Source: Lachnospiraceae bacterium (GTDB lineage Bacteria > Bacillota > Clostridia > Lachnospirales > Lachnospiraceae). Taken from it: a stretch of DNA of 62,196 nucleotides. A model generated the notes under the pieces. The model made no database searches. It was not told the origin of the DNA and worked only from the letters and a program-made list of their open reading frames with translations. Below are positions 34,250 to 44,007 of the stretch, one piece after another. Numbering within the stretch: the stretch's first letter is position 1; each line of letters begins with the position of its first letter. The position numbers and the translations under genes were made by a program. Location: assembly GCA_024698145.1 (NCBI GenBank), contig JAILRO010000003.1:1-62196 (forward strand), given 5' to 3'.

Positions 34250-34846
34250 ATGAATAAAGATTGCAATATAGTAAATGATCTTTTACCGTTATATGTAGAT
34301 GACGTGTTATCCGCAGACAGCAAGCAGTTTGTCGAGGAACATTTATCCTCTTGTGACAATTGCAAAGATCAGTTAGATAAAATGAAGGCCGATATCACTA
34401 CTCTTCCCAAGGATAATGACACCAAACCGTTCAAAAAAATCAAGCGCAAACTTATAACACGACTCATACTCATTGTAGTATTAGCAGCCGCTTTATTGGT
34501 GGGATGGGTATTTGTCTGGACTACTTATATTCCAGTAAAATATATAGGAGAGCAATTCTATGCTGATATGGATGTCGTATTTATGGATGACGGAGCATAC
34601 CTTCGAAGAGATAATCTCTGTTCAAGAGGAGATGTGATAATCTCTTACATTGATAATGACAAAGAAAATGGTGTTATTGGATTATACATTGCCGAGAGCG
34701 TTCCCGATCATTTTCGTCTTGGATGGTATGAAAGCACATGTTATACAAAGATTAGCAATGACCTAATAGTTCCCGAAAAAATTAAACAGGTTGTCTACAC
34801 TGACAAGAACGGAAATCCTTTGCAAACTTTGTGGGAAAAAGAATAG
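34250..34846 (+). CDS. Anti-sigma factor with zinc-finger and single membrane span
   Basis: 198 residues from ATG 34250 (an in-frame ATG at 34238 abuts the AAAGG). Residues 1-45 are a zf-HC2 domain (CNIVNDLLPLYVDD, H-x3-C-x2-C in EEHLSSCDNC) that clamps the sigma factor. Residues about 67-90 are a membrane helix (LITRLILIVVLAAALLVG). The rest is extracytoplasmic and unlike known sensors that I recognise. Partner of the upstream sigma gene. Confidence 0.9.
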   Translation: MNKDCNIVNDLLPLYVDDVLSADSKQFVEEHLSSCDNCKDQLDKMKADITTLPKDNDTKPFKKIKRKLITRLILIVVLAAALLVGWVFVWTTYIPVKYIGEQFYADMDVVFMDDGAYLRRDNLCSRGDVIISYIDNDKENGVIGLYIAESVPDHFRLGWYESTCYTKISNDLIVPEKIKQVVYTDKNGNPLQTLWEKE

Positions 34847-34894
34847 AGAACTCTGTAAGTCACTTTGGGTCTGTTTGTCAAGTGCAGACGTTTG

Positions 34895-34935
34895 TAAAAA
34901 CATAACCGGTACCTTAAAGATACCGGTTATGCTTG
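34895..34935 (-). terminator. Terminator between anti-sigma and surface-protein genes
   Basis: Perfect 11-bp stem (34901-34911 with 34921-34931, arm CATAACCGGTA), TTTTT on the minus side. It ends the minus-strand surface-protein gene (stop 34941) and may also stop the convergent anti-sigma transcript. Confidence 0.75.
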
Positions 34936-34940
34936 AATAA

Positions 34941-36212
34941 TTATTTAACTACAGCCTTTACTCCGATATTCTTCTTTGTAAAGAACTTCTTATACTTGTT
35001 AATGTATTTCTTATTTTCTTTCTTTGAACCCACTTTAACTTTAACAATAAGCTTCTTAACTTTAAGTCCCTTAAATGCATTCTTAACAGACTTCTTTGTA
35101 AGCTTCTTTGACTTAATTGTTATTGTCTTTACGTTAGAGCCCTTAAACGCCTCTGGTGCAAGTGTTGTTACATTCTTTCCTATTGTTACTGTTGTAGCAG
35201 AACTGTTTTTAAGAGCTTCGGCTGATACTTCTGTAACCTCACACTTCTTACCATCAACAGTTACAGTATTAGGTATAGTAACGCTCTTTGCTTTAGTGTT
35301 AGCAACGGCAGTATACGTAACCGTATTAGTTTTTGATGTGGCATCTGATGTTACTTCAAATGTACCCTTCTTTTCAACAGTTACTTCTTTACCTTTTTCT
35401 ACAACAGTAGGCTTTTGCTCTACAGGTGTTTCGGGTTTTGCTTTTCTTGTAATGGCAATCTCTACACTTTCCGTCTCATAATTTCCTTTATCTGATCCAT
35501 TATATACAGCAGTTGCAGTTACCGCTTTACCAACTTCAAGTGCCTTATCTTTATCTGCATCAGCCCATTTCCAATTTGCAGGAAGCACCACATCGGATAC
35601 TGTTGTAATATCATATCCATCCTTTAAGGTTGCTGTGGCAGTATAGTTTCCTGCATTTGTTGCGGTCGTTATCCCACTCAACGTATAACCTGTTCCTCCC
35701 ACAACACCTGTCTTTTCAGAACCATCATATGTAAGGTCTGTGGCAGCTGTAGGAACTATTGCTTTCAGCCAAAATTTTTTTGAATCTCTATCAAAAACAA
35801 CCTTTGCGCAGTCTATCTGCACAGCTGGACGAAGCCATTTTTTTGTACTAATCGTTCCAGAATATATATTTTTATCGCCCACATACTTTAGAGGTGTACG
35901 AAGCCACCAACCAGCATCATTTGTCCAGTTACTATCTATAGCACTTAGATTCGTTGAAGAATAAAAGCCCATCTCATCCTCACTTAAGAGATACAGTTTA
36001 CCATAATCCGTATCTTTTATCGCATACGCAACATTTTCAAAACTGCCACCAGGCGCAGCAAGAGCATCTAAAGTTGACTTTACAGTTGAAGAGTTGTAGT
36101 CATTTCCCGTTCCACCGAATACACAGTCTCCATATTTGCTTTCTGCCGCAAGTAAAGTGACCGTTCCTTCTGTACCAGCATTAGAAGATTCATCCTTAAT
36201 TATATACCACAT
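34941..36212 (-). pseudogene. Surface protein with MBG-like and BspA-type repeats, lacking a signal peptide
   Basis: 423 codons. N-terminal ~125 residues are a DUF6273-like fold (AAESKYG ... WWLRTPLKY), then an MBG-like beta domain (LTYDGSEKTGVVGGTGYTLS ... NAGNYTATATLKDGY), a Pro/Glu linker, and a C-terminal leucine-rich BspA-like segment (VTIGKNVTTLAPEAFKG) ending in a Lys-rich tail. All are extracellular modules, yet it starts MWYIIKDESS with no signal peptide and a weak ribosome site. It is probably the 3' part of a larger cell-surface gene, N-terminally deleted. A short intact gene cannot be excluded. A 10-bp direct repeat (GGGTCTGTTT, 34867 and 36243) flanks it. Confidence 0.6.
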
Positions 36213-36252
36213 TTCTCGTCATCTGTCAGCACACAGTGGTTAGGGTCTGTTT

Positions 36253-36636
36253 TTACACAGTAATCTCTATTTGATTTCCTTCAATCGCCACTATACATGA
36301 CTCATAGTAGCCATCTCCTGTTGTTCTTGGACCACTTACTACTTCGTACCCCAAATTTCTTATCTGTGCTGTTAACTCGTCTACACGTTCTTTACTTCCG
36401 ACAGAAAACGCTATGTGAGCATATCCTGTGCGATTCAAATCTTTTTTACTGTCTGGCATATTAGGCTTGTTCATAATCTCAAGTCTTGCTCCATCCTCAA
36501 AAGAAATGAAGTACGAGCGAAAATCCGTCTTTACATTATGATAGCCGTCATTTGATGTTCCATTTAAAACATCAACAAAGAAATCCCTTGCCTTTTCAAG
36601 ATCATTTACATACAAAGCAATATGTTCTATCCTCAT
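36253..36636 (-). CDS. VOC-family (glyoxalase-like) protein
   Basis: 127 residues from ATG 36636, starting [20 protein letters not shown], the usual first beta-alpha-beta-beta-beta unit. Putative metal ligands are His in IEHIA, Glu in GARLEIM, His in GYAHIAF and Glu in NQIEIT. Single-domain vicinal-oxygen-chelate proteins include glyoxalases, fosfomycin-resistance and dioxygenase-like enzymes; substrate unknown. The open frame extends to 36693 without an SD. Confidence 0.85.
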   Translation of the reverse strand: MRIEHIALYVNDLEKARDFFVDVLNGTSNDGYHNVKTDFRSYFISFEDGARLEIMNKPNMPDSKKDLNRTGYAHIAFSVGSKERVDELTAQIRNLGYEVVSGPRTTGDGYYESCIVAIEGNQIEITV

Positions 36637-36693
36637 ATATCTCTTTCTCTTCCTTCCGTAATCTACTGCATGGGTCCACCATGGAAATATCAT

Positions 36694-37458
36694 TCATATA
36701 CTTTTTTGTTTCTGTGGCATAACCAAAATTATAAATGAAATAACAAACAATATCACCAACATTATCTTAAATATAGCATTCGCACTATCGTAGATTATAT
36801 TGTGATTCCATTCAATGAATACTACCATTTTAGCGATTATGTCATATAGAAAATGCAATATCATCGGAACAACAATATTACCGGATTTGACAAATATTAC
36901 GGCAAACGCAAATCCAATAATTCCGGTCCGAAGAAAAGTATAAGTATCCCAATCCGTAACACAATGAAGCAGACCAAATAAAACCGAACTTACCATCGTA
37001 TACAAAATCTTCATACTAATATCATTTTTTGTATGCTTAAGTCCTTCTAACAAAAGAAATCTATAATTAATTTCCTCATAAAATCCTGTTGAAGCCTGCT
37101 GAAGAATAACCTTTGAAAGAAAGACTCCCGTTGTAAGACCTACAATTCCCCCTATACCGGATACAACCGTAATGAGATAATATACAAAAAACAGAAGAAA
37201 TCCGGCTCCGGCAAGTAATGCTCCTTTCGTATTCTTAAAAGACAGTATTTCAGATATTTTCCTATCAAAAAGTTTGGAAGATACAATCAGAATCGCAGTA
37301 CCAAATATAATCCTTAAAACAGTACTTATAAGATACCACGTCACTCCTTCGGTAAACTCAATAAAAAATAGTGACAAACCAATAAAAACCCCTGCAAATA
37401 TTAAGTGCCATATGAGTCCACTATATTTTTTATTTGTAAAAATCTTACCTATACCCAT
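36694..37458 (-). CDS. CPBP-family intramembrane metalloprotease
   Basis: 254 residues, about 7-8 membrane spans. Glutamate motif EExxxR in GFYEEINYRFLLLEGL (near residue 130), and the second and third motifs VLFGLLHCV and MILHFLYD supply His. This is the Abi/CAAX-protease-like family, which in bacteria acts in bacteriocin immunity or protein maturation. Partner unknown. 17 nt before (downstream of) the ygiQ gene and on the same strand. Confidence 0.85.
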   Translation of the reverse strand: MGIGKIFTNKKYSGLIWHLIFAGVFIGLSLFFIEFTEGVTWYLISTVLRIIFGTAILIVSSKLFDRKISEILSFKNTKGALLAGAGFLLFFVYYLITVVSGIGGIVGLTTGVFLSKVILQQASTGFYEEINYRFLLLEGLKHTKNDISMKILYTMVSSVLFGLLHCVTDWDTYTFLRTGIIGFAFAVIFVKSGNIVVPMILHFLYDIIAKMVVFIEWNHNIIYDSANAIFKIMLVILFVISFIILVMPQKQKSI

Positions 37459-37474
37459 TATTATTCACCTATAA

Positions 37475-39382
37475 TTACTTTTTATTTTTCTTACCATGTA
37501 CATTACGTATTGTCTTTTTCTTTTTAGTAACATTCGTCTTTGAAGTGCGACCTGTTTTTGTGTCTTTGTTAGCATGAAAAGTCGCATTCTTTCTTGGTCG
37601 AATCAAACACTTTTTATCAAATCCAATCAAATCCTGTCTGCCCGCTTTGACGAGAGCCTCGTATACTAAATCATAATTATCCGGATTACGATACTGTATC
37701 AGTGCACGCTGCATCATTTTTTCATGAGGATTTTTGACAACATAAACCGGTTTCATATCGCGCGGATCTATTCCTGTATAATACATTACCGTAGACATAG
37801 TTGAAGGCGTAGGATAAAAATCCTGAACCTGCTCCGGCATATAGCCAAAATCTCTCAAATACTCCGCAAGCGCCACAGCCTCTTTCAACGTACTTCCGGG
37901 ATGCGACGACATCAGGTATGGAACAACAAACTGATTCTTTCCCATTTGCTCATTTAATTTCTTATAACGACGAATAAATCGTTCATAGACGCTGTTCTCC
38001 GGCTTTCCCATCCTCATAAGTACCGGATCTGCGATATGTTCCGGTGCAACTTTAAGCTGTCCGCTTATGTGATGTTCTACCAGTTCTCTGAAAAATGTAT
38101 CGTCAGAATCCGCAAGCAGATAGTCAAATCGTATACCGGAACGCACGAATACCTTTTTCACTCCCGGAAGTTTCCTTAATTTTCGTAAAAATTTCAGATA
38201 ATCGCTATGGTCCACATAAAGATTCTGGCAAGGCTTTGGGAAAAGGCACTGCTTGTTTTTACATACACCATATTTTAGTTGTTTCTCACAGGAAAGGTGT
38301 CTGAAATTAGCCGTCGGGCCACCCACATCATGGATATATCCCTTAAAATCAGGCAATGCTATTATTTTTTTGGCCTCTTCGATAATCGACTCATGACTTC
38401 GCACCTGTATAGTCCTTCCCTGGTGGAAAGTCAGTGCACAGAAATTGCAACCGCCAAAACACCCACGATTGCTAATTAGCGAAAATTTTATTTCAGAAAT
38501 GGCAGGTACTCCACCCGCTGCTTCATAAGAAGGGGGGTAATTTCTCATATATGGAAGTGCATAAACATCATCCATCTCCTGCATTGAAAGCGGAGGCTGT
38601 GGTGGATTCTGCACCACAAATACTCCGTTAGGATACTCCTCCACCAGAACTTTCCCCGTAAAAGGATCGGTGTTGTCATACTGTATCTTAAAACTTTCAG
38701 CATAGTAACGTTTTTGATCCTTCATTTGTTCATAGGAAGGAAGTCTGATTTCATCATAAAACAGGTTTTCGTCTTTGGTTTTATACACTGTTCCCTTAAT
38801 AAAAGTAATGTCCGAAATCTCCAAGCCGGAATTAAGGGCATCTGCAATCTCAACGATTGCTTTTTCTCCCATTCCATAGGAAATAAGGTTAGCACCGCTA
38901 TCAAGCAAAATGGATCTCTTAAATGAATCCGACCAGTAATCATAATGTGCCATACGTCTAAGGCTTGCCTCAATACCTCCGATAATAATCGGAATATCTT
39001 TGTAGGTTTGACGAATCAAATTACCATAAACTACAGTGGCATGATCGGGGCGTTTACCCATCTCTCCTCCGGGAGTATATGCGTCTATTGAACGACGCTT
39101 CTTGGATACATAGTAGTGATTTACCATGGAATCCATATTGCCGCCGCAAACCAAAAAAGCCAAACGAGGCTTACCGAGAATTGTAACACTCTCCGGATTC
39201 TTCCAATCCGGCTGGGAAATAATACCCACTAAGTAGCCATTCGATTCCAAAACCCTGCTGATAATTGCAGGACCAAAAGACGGGTGATCTATGTAAGCAT
39301 CTCCGATAACAAAGACAAAATCAAGTTGTTCAATATTTTGTTTTTCTAAATCTTCTCTGCAAATAGGTAGATAACCCGACAT
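37475..39382 (-). CDS. YgiQ-family radical SAM protein
   Basis: 635 residues. N-terminal UPF0313 region ([20 protein letters not shown]), central radical-SAM core with [20 protein letters not shown] (CxxxCxxC for the [4Fe-4S]-SAM cluster) near residue 315, then the family C-terminus and a basic tail rich in Lys. Conserved across many bacteria; the reaction is unknown to me. Length and motifs are full, so intact. Confidence 0.95.
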   Translation of the reverse strand: MSGYLPICREDLEKQNIEQLDFVFVIGDAYIDHPSFGPAIISRVLESNGYLVGIISQPDWKNPESVTILGKPRLAFLVCGGNMDSMVNHYYVSKKRRSIDAYTPGGEMGKRPDHATVVYGNLIRQTYKDIPIIIGGIEASLRRMAHYDYWSDSFKRSILLDSGANLISYGMGEKAIVEIADALNSGLEISDITFIKGTVYKTKDENLFYDEIRLPSYEQMKDQKRYYAESFKIQYDNTDPFTGKVLVEEYPNGVFVVQNPPQPPLSMQEMDDVYALPYMRNYPPSYEAAGGVPAISEIKFSLISNRGCFGGCNFCALTFHQGRTIQVRSHESIIEEAKKIIALPDFKGYIHDVGGPTANFRHLSCEKQLKYGVCKNKQCLFPKPCQNLYVDHSDYLKFLRKLRKLPGVKKVFVRSGIRFDYLLADSDDTFFRELVEHHISGQLKVAPEHIADPVLMRMGKPENSVYERFIRRYKKLNEQMGKNQFVVPYLMSSHPGSTLKEAVALAEYLRDFGYMPEQVQDFYPTPSTMSTVMYYTGIDPRDMKPVYVVKNPHEKMMQRALIQYRNPDNYDLVYEALVKAGRQDLIGFDKKCLIRPRKNATFHANKDTKTGRTSKTNVTKKKKTIRNVHGKKNKK

Positions 39383-39487
39383 TTTTCCTCCTCATTCACT
39401 CTCAAACCATAACCATACAACTGATAATATACCACATTTACACGTATTTACATGCGGTAGTCCTTGTCAACTATTCCATCAAATAAA

Positions 39488-41698
39488 TCACATTGTTAGG
39501 ATATTTTCAAAATCTTGTGATGGCATAGGCTTATAGAAGTAATATCCCTGCATTTCGTGACATCCGCAACTTTGAAGATGCTCTGCCTGCTCCTTATTCT
39601 CCACACCTTCTGCAATCAGGCTCATTCCCAAATCCTGTGCCATTTGCACCATATATCTTATAATTATACGACCCTTATTCTGATCTCCTGTCTCAGTGAG
39701 GAAATGAAGATCTAATTTAATACGATCCACCTGTACTTCCTTAAGCATATTCAAAGAAGAATAACCACTACCAAAATCATCCATCTCTACCGAAAATCCA
39801 TATTCTCTAAACTTTTGTGTCATAGAGAGCAAAAGGTTCGGATTGTCAACATAGGCTGTTTCTGTAATTTCTACATGAATCTGACTCGGATTAAGTTCAT
39901 ATTTATTAATCAAATCCCTAAACAATTCAGGAATGTCTGCATCATGCATAATATCTGCGCGTGAAAGGTTTACAGATACCGATTGGATTCTTCCCTGTTC
40001 CTTCCATTTATGAAGATCTTTACAAACTGTTTCCCACACAAAACAATCTAAATCATATATAAGTCCGACTTCTTCTAATGCAGGAATGAAGTTGCCCGGA
40101 GATATCCATCCAAGTTTTGAATGATTCCATCTACACAAAGCCTCGGCTCCATCAACTTTGTTATTCTCATAATCAACCTGTGGCTGATACCATACTTGTA
40201 TTTCTCCATTTTCAATCGCCTCAAAAAGATGTCCTGACACATCCGCAATCATTTTACCTGTTTTCCACTGCTCCGGATTATAGAACTCACATCCCTCTTT
40301 ATGGCTTTCCTGTAATCTTTTTTCAGCAAGTCTGGCACAATCAAGCATACGATCAACATTTATATTCCTGTGGTCATCCCCGGTAAGTACGTATATACCG
40401 GCAGACAATTGAACACGTATTTTGTTATCACGGTCTCCAAAATAATCGCTCACCTCATCAATAACTCTTTGCGTATCGTCTTGCAATTTTGCAACATCAT
40501 CGACGTAACGAAGCATCGCGAAATGATCAGCCTCTATACGGGCAACAGCATCTAACTCGGTTAGATTTTTCCCGGCACATTCAGCCCAGAAACGAAGCAA
40601 TTCATCTCCGGCATCCATTCCGTAGCTGTCATTGATATATTTGAAGTTCTTAATATTGTTATATGAAAGCACATATGATTTGTCCGGATTCTCACGCAAC
40701 AATTCTTCTACTCTTTTTCTAAAACCATTAATGTTAAGGATTTCTGTCAACGGATCATAATCCATTAGCTTTCGCATCTTCACCACATGCTCAAAATGAC
40801 GTGTTCTCGAATTAAGCGTAAATCTAAAACTAATGAGTATGACGAGAAGAACACATATTATCATCAACGGTCCGTAACGAAAAAGGTAATCAGATAAATT
40901 GAATTGATAAAGTTGTCTGCTTGTATAATCCAATATAATAGCTTGTCTTTCGGTATCCGAAATTGCTTCTATACCATCGTTTAAACGTTCAATAATCTCT
41001 CTTCCTTCGGGGGTATCAAGAGTGCCCGCTCTAAAATCCATAGAAAACATTGCCGTCGGATGAATGACAAGATTTGTATATGAAGGTTTTTGCAGTATAT
41101 AACTCCACACATACGAATTGTGCAAGAGTGCATCTACATTTCTCGAGCGTAATGACTTTACAGCCTCGTTCATCGTCTCAAAGAATGTAATTTCTATGTC
41201 CGGATATAACTGACGCACAGTCTCCGCACCACCTGCAAGAGAACTTAACATTCCCACATGAAGTTCGTTCAACTCCTTAAGTTCATAATTTTCCAATGTA
41301 ACAAGCGTAAACGGTGTTTGAAAAAGATTGTCTGATACTACCGAGGCTTTACCGGACGTGCTTGAAAAAGCGCTTCCCAAAGGCATGATAACGTCGTACT
41401 CTTCATTATCCAATGCATCTTTGAGCGACTCTTCTTTGACTGTTTCGAACGTAACATTATAACCCGCCTCGTCTGCCGCTTCACGCATCAAATCAACACC
41501 TATACCTACAATCTCATCTGTTTCTTCGTCACAGTAAAAAATAGGACAGCGATCTTTGGGCACACCTACTACAATATTATTGTTTCCTTCTGATTCTGCC
41601 GACACCGGCATCGACACGCACAACAGACAAATGATACCTGTTAGCGTTAAAGAAAATACACGTTTAAAAGATTTCTTCCATACCCCAATACAAAACAT
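39488..41698 (-). CDS. Periplasmic-sensor c-di-GMP protein: SBP3 - TM - GGDEF(degenerate) - EAL
   Basis: 736 residues from ATG 41698 (GGGGGATTGTT upstream). Signal segment (residues about 10-35), an extracellular amino-acid-binding-type (SBP_bac_3) domain (NIVVGVPKDRCPIFYCD ...), one membrane helix near 280 (LMIICVLLVILISF), a GGDEF domain whose motif reads IEADHF instead of GGDEF, and an EAL domain (GAEALCRW, VEITETAY, DDFGSGYSSL, AEGVE). EAL catalytic residues are all present, so it should degrade cyclic-di-GMP, with the GGDEF as a GTP sensor. First of three neighbouring c-di-GMP genes. Confidence 0.92.
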   Translation of the reverse strand: MFCIGVWKKSFKRVFSLTLTGIICLLCVSMPVSAESEGNNNIVVGVPKDRCPIFYCDEETDEIVGIGVDLMREAADEAGYNVTFETVKEESLKDALDNEEYDVIMPLGSAFSSTSGKASVVSDNLFQTPFTLVTLENYELKELNELHVGMLSSLAGGAETVRQLYPDIEITFFETMNEAVKSLRSRNVDALLHNSYVWSYILQKPSYTNLVIHPTAMFSMDFRAGTLDTPEGREIIERLNDGIEAISDTERQAIILDYTSRQLYQFNLSDYLFRYGPLMIICVLLVILISFRFTLNSRTRHFEHVVKMRKLMDYDPLTEILNINGFRKRVEELLRENPDKSYVLSYNNIKNFKYINDSYGMDAGDELLRFWAECAGKNLTELDAVARIEADHFAMLRYVDDVAKLQDDTQRVIDEVSDYFGDRDNKIRVQLSAGIYVLTGDDHRNINVDRMLDCARLAEKRLQESHKEGCEFYNPEQWKTGKMIADVSGHLFEAIENGEIQVWYQPQVDYENNKVDGAEALCRWNHSKLGWISPGNFIPALEEVGLIYDLDCFVWETVCKDLHKWKEQGRIQSVSVNLSRADIMHDADIPELFRDLINKYELNPSQIHVEITETAYVDNPNLLLSMTQKFREYGFSVEMDDFGSGYSSLNMLKEVQVDRIKLDLHFLTETGDQNKGRIIIRYMVQMAQDLGMSLIAEGVENKEQAEHLQSCGCHEMQGYYFYKPMPSQDFENILTM

Positions 41699-41767
41699 AA
41701 CAATCCCCCATATGCGCAGCACATCAATCCTCTTCCCCACATCCGGATTGATATGCCATTATTTTTA

Positions 41768-42850
41768 TCAGTATTTGTCTTCAAATATCACTACATTTTT
41801 GCCATGCTGCTTACCGTAATACATACGTTCATCAGCAACTTTTATAACATCATCCGGCTCCTTATGTGTTTCTTTGTACTCTTCAAGACCTATTGTTATT
41901 GTTACTGCAATATGCTTGTTATAGAATACTGTCGGTGTAGTCTCTACACATTTCCTCAAGTATTCCATCTTATGTTTTGCAACTTCAAAATCATAATCCT
42001 TCATAAGAATTACCATTTCTTCGCCGCCCCATCTACAGATACTGCAATTGGTCATCTCTCTTTTGATAAGCTTGGCAATATGTCTTAAAACCTCATCACC
42101 GCAATCATGACCATAGGAATCATTTACACGCTTAAAATTATCTATATCGCAAAATGCAACACAGAAGTTGTTGCGAATATCGCCTTTCATAAGAGATTCT
42201 ACTATGGGAATAAAACCACGTCTGTTAAGAAGTCCAGTCAGTGCATCTTCTTTGGCATCTACGATCAGTTTCTCATTCTCTTTCTCAAGGTCAACCTTCT
42301 CATTCTCGCTTGAATAAATATAAATGGTATTGTAAAAAACAATTGAGAAAACCATTACGAATGTTGTAAAAATCATCAATGCAGCGCTAACTGTATATGA
42401 TACATTATAAACAGGCGTAGCATTGTAATATAAGATAAACAAATATATGTATGTGGCAAAATTAATAATGAGCAGTCCCGCAACAATCCATCTTTTGGCG
42501 CCTTTCATTATAAAGCATCCAAAATACAAAATTATCGGAATAATAGAAAACAGGAAGAATTGCGAACCGCATTTCCAGCCTACATAATACACGGAAACAA
42601 TAGAATATATCGTAACCTCCGCAATCAAACTTATGTAAACCGGAATAATATGTCCAAAATTGCTTAAAATAAGACAAAACAAATAAACAATTACACTCAC
42701 AAAATTAACATACACCAACGGCATAACCCCGGCATACCATGAAACACCAAGTAGCATTGCATGTACCAAACACATAATTGCAATTGTAAACATAAAACTG
42801 TTATGCATTAAAAAATGCATTACGTTATCAGTAATCGTTCTATATTTCAT
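41768..42850 (-). CDS. Membrane diguanylate cyclase
   Basis: 360 residues. Six or seven membrane helices in residues 15-180, a short coiled linker (ENEKVDLEKENEKLIVDAK), then a GGDEF domain with DALTGLLNRRGF and RWGGEEMVIL (GGEEM, active type). Would make cyclic-di-GMP from two GTP. No RxxD inhibitory site was seen before the motif. SD GGAGG. Confidence 0.93.
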   Translation of the reverse strand: MKYRTITDNVMHFLMHNSFMFTIAIMCLVHAMLLGVSWYAGVMPLVYVNFVSVIVYLFCLILSNFGHIIPVYISLIAEVTIYSIVSVYYVGWKCGSQFFLFSIIPIILYFGCFIMKGAKRWIVAGLLIINFATYIYLFILYYNATPVYNVSYTVSAALMIFTTFVMVFSIVFYNTIYIYSSENEKVDLEKENEKLIVDAKEDALTGLLNRRGFIPIVESLMKGDIRNNFCVAFCDIDNFKRVNDSYGHDCGDEVLRHIAKLIKREMTNCSICRWGGEEMVILMKDYDFEVAKHKMEYLRKCVETTPTVFYNKHIAVTITIGLEEYKETHKEPDDVIKVADERMYYGKQHGKNVVIFEDKY

Positions 42851-42873
42851 AAAAAACCTCCAAGTTACATAAT

Positions 42874-43929
42874 CTATCGTCTGAAACTCTCATGTTTTTC
42901 GTAATATTCAGCCTTGTCTCTATACATTTTTGTTTCAGCATCCACTATAAGTTTGCTGATATCTGCATTACGCCTGTCACAATACTCGCAACCCACGGCG
43001 ATGTGATAACCGGCTTCCTTTATCTGCGAATTCATTTGTGCAATTCTACTGTGAATATCTGTTAGACTTTCATCCGTTACAAACGCAACGTATTCATCGC
43101 CACCTATACGATAAGTATCCTGCTTTCCAAACTGCTTTGTCAATATATTCGCAATCATTCTAAGCATGTCATCACCTGCTTTGTGTCCCTCAAGATTATT
43201 AATTTCGTGAAGTCCATTGGCATCAATATAAATACAGCAGATGGAATTAGTGTACATATCCGGATATTTGTCAAGTCTCCATTCAAAACAATTACGGTTA
43301 TTCATTCCGGTAAGCTGATCGGTTTCGCTCATAATATGCAACCTATTCTCCAGGACATATCCTTTAATCTTGGCCCGATATACTACCGTTTCGGAAAGAA
43401 TTGCAAGCACTCCGAAAATGATTGCATCAGTAACATCAACCGACAAAATGCTACCGGTCTTTGTACGTAACGCCATAAAGATAAACAACGCTATATAAAA
43501 TACCAAAAAAAGCGCCATCCTTATTGGTCTGTCAACAAAGATTAACGGTACAAATATAAGCAGCACCATAAATGTCACCGTCTGTTCTTCAGGTCTTGTA
43601 ATGGTTGCAATCGCTATACCGTACAATAAAAATACTGATGTTGCCATATACACAGAAATGTAGGACAATACCGGTATTTTCTTGGCAAGGACCGAAATTA
43701 TCACCTGAATTATTGAAAAGATAACACCTAACAAATATACCGGTTTCGACTTAGCAAAACCATCCTGATAAAATGAAAGTACAAACATCGCACTGATAAG
43801 AAATGTTGCCACCCACGCAAATACCAATGATGTTGTCCTGTTTACAGCAGATATTTTGTCTTGCACTGCAATATAACCATTCCTGTCAGTGCCCCCATAC
43901 AATATGTTTCTCTTAAGTCCTTCTAACAT
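42874..43929 (-). CDS. Membrane diguanylate cyclase, second copy
   Basis: 351 residues. Six membrane helices (about 35-190) then GGDEF: SETDQLTGMNNRNCF and YRIGGDEYVAFV (GGDEY, active type). Only distantly similar to its neighbour, so not a recent duplicate. 23 nt ahead of it in the transcript. The trio (this, 41768 and 39488) combines two synthases and one phosphodiesterase. Confidence 0.92.
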   Translation of the reverse strand: MLEGLKRNILYGGTDRNGYIAVQDKISAVNRTTSLVFAWVATFLISAMFVLSFYQDGFAKSKPVYLLGVIFSIIQVIISVLAKKIPVLSYISVYMATSVFLLYGIAIATITRPEEQTVTFMVLLIFVPLIFVDRPIRMALFLVFYIALFIFMALRTKTGSILSVDVTDAIIFGVLAILSETVVYRAKIKGYVLENRLHIMSETDQLTGMNNRNCFEWRLDKYPDMYTNSICCIYIDANGLHEINNLEGHKAGDDMLRMIANILTKQFGKQDTYRIGGDEYVAFVTDESLTDIHSRIAQMNSQIKEAGYHIAVGCEYCDRRNADISKLIVDAETKMYRDKAEYYEKHESFRR

Positions 43930-44007
43930 AAAAGTTTCACCCCAAATTAATTTATCTTATAAGAAGTATAAAATACCTCCCACCTCACTAAAACCTTCGT
44001 CCTCATA

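Noticed and set aside
34933-35481. 182-residue hydrophobic plus-strand frame
   Set aside because: Complement of the Lys/Val/Thr-rich surface-protein gene; it gives a Phe/Leu-rich shadow.
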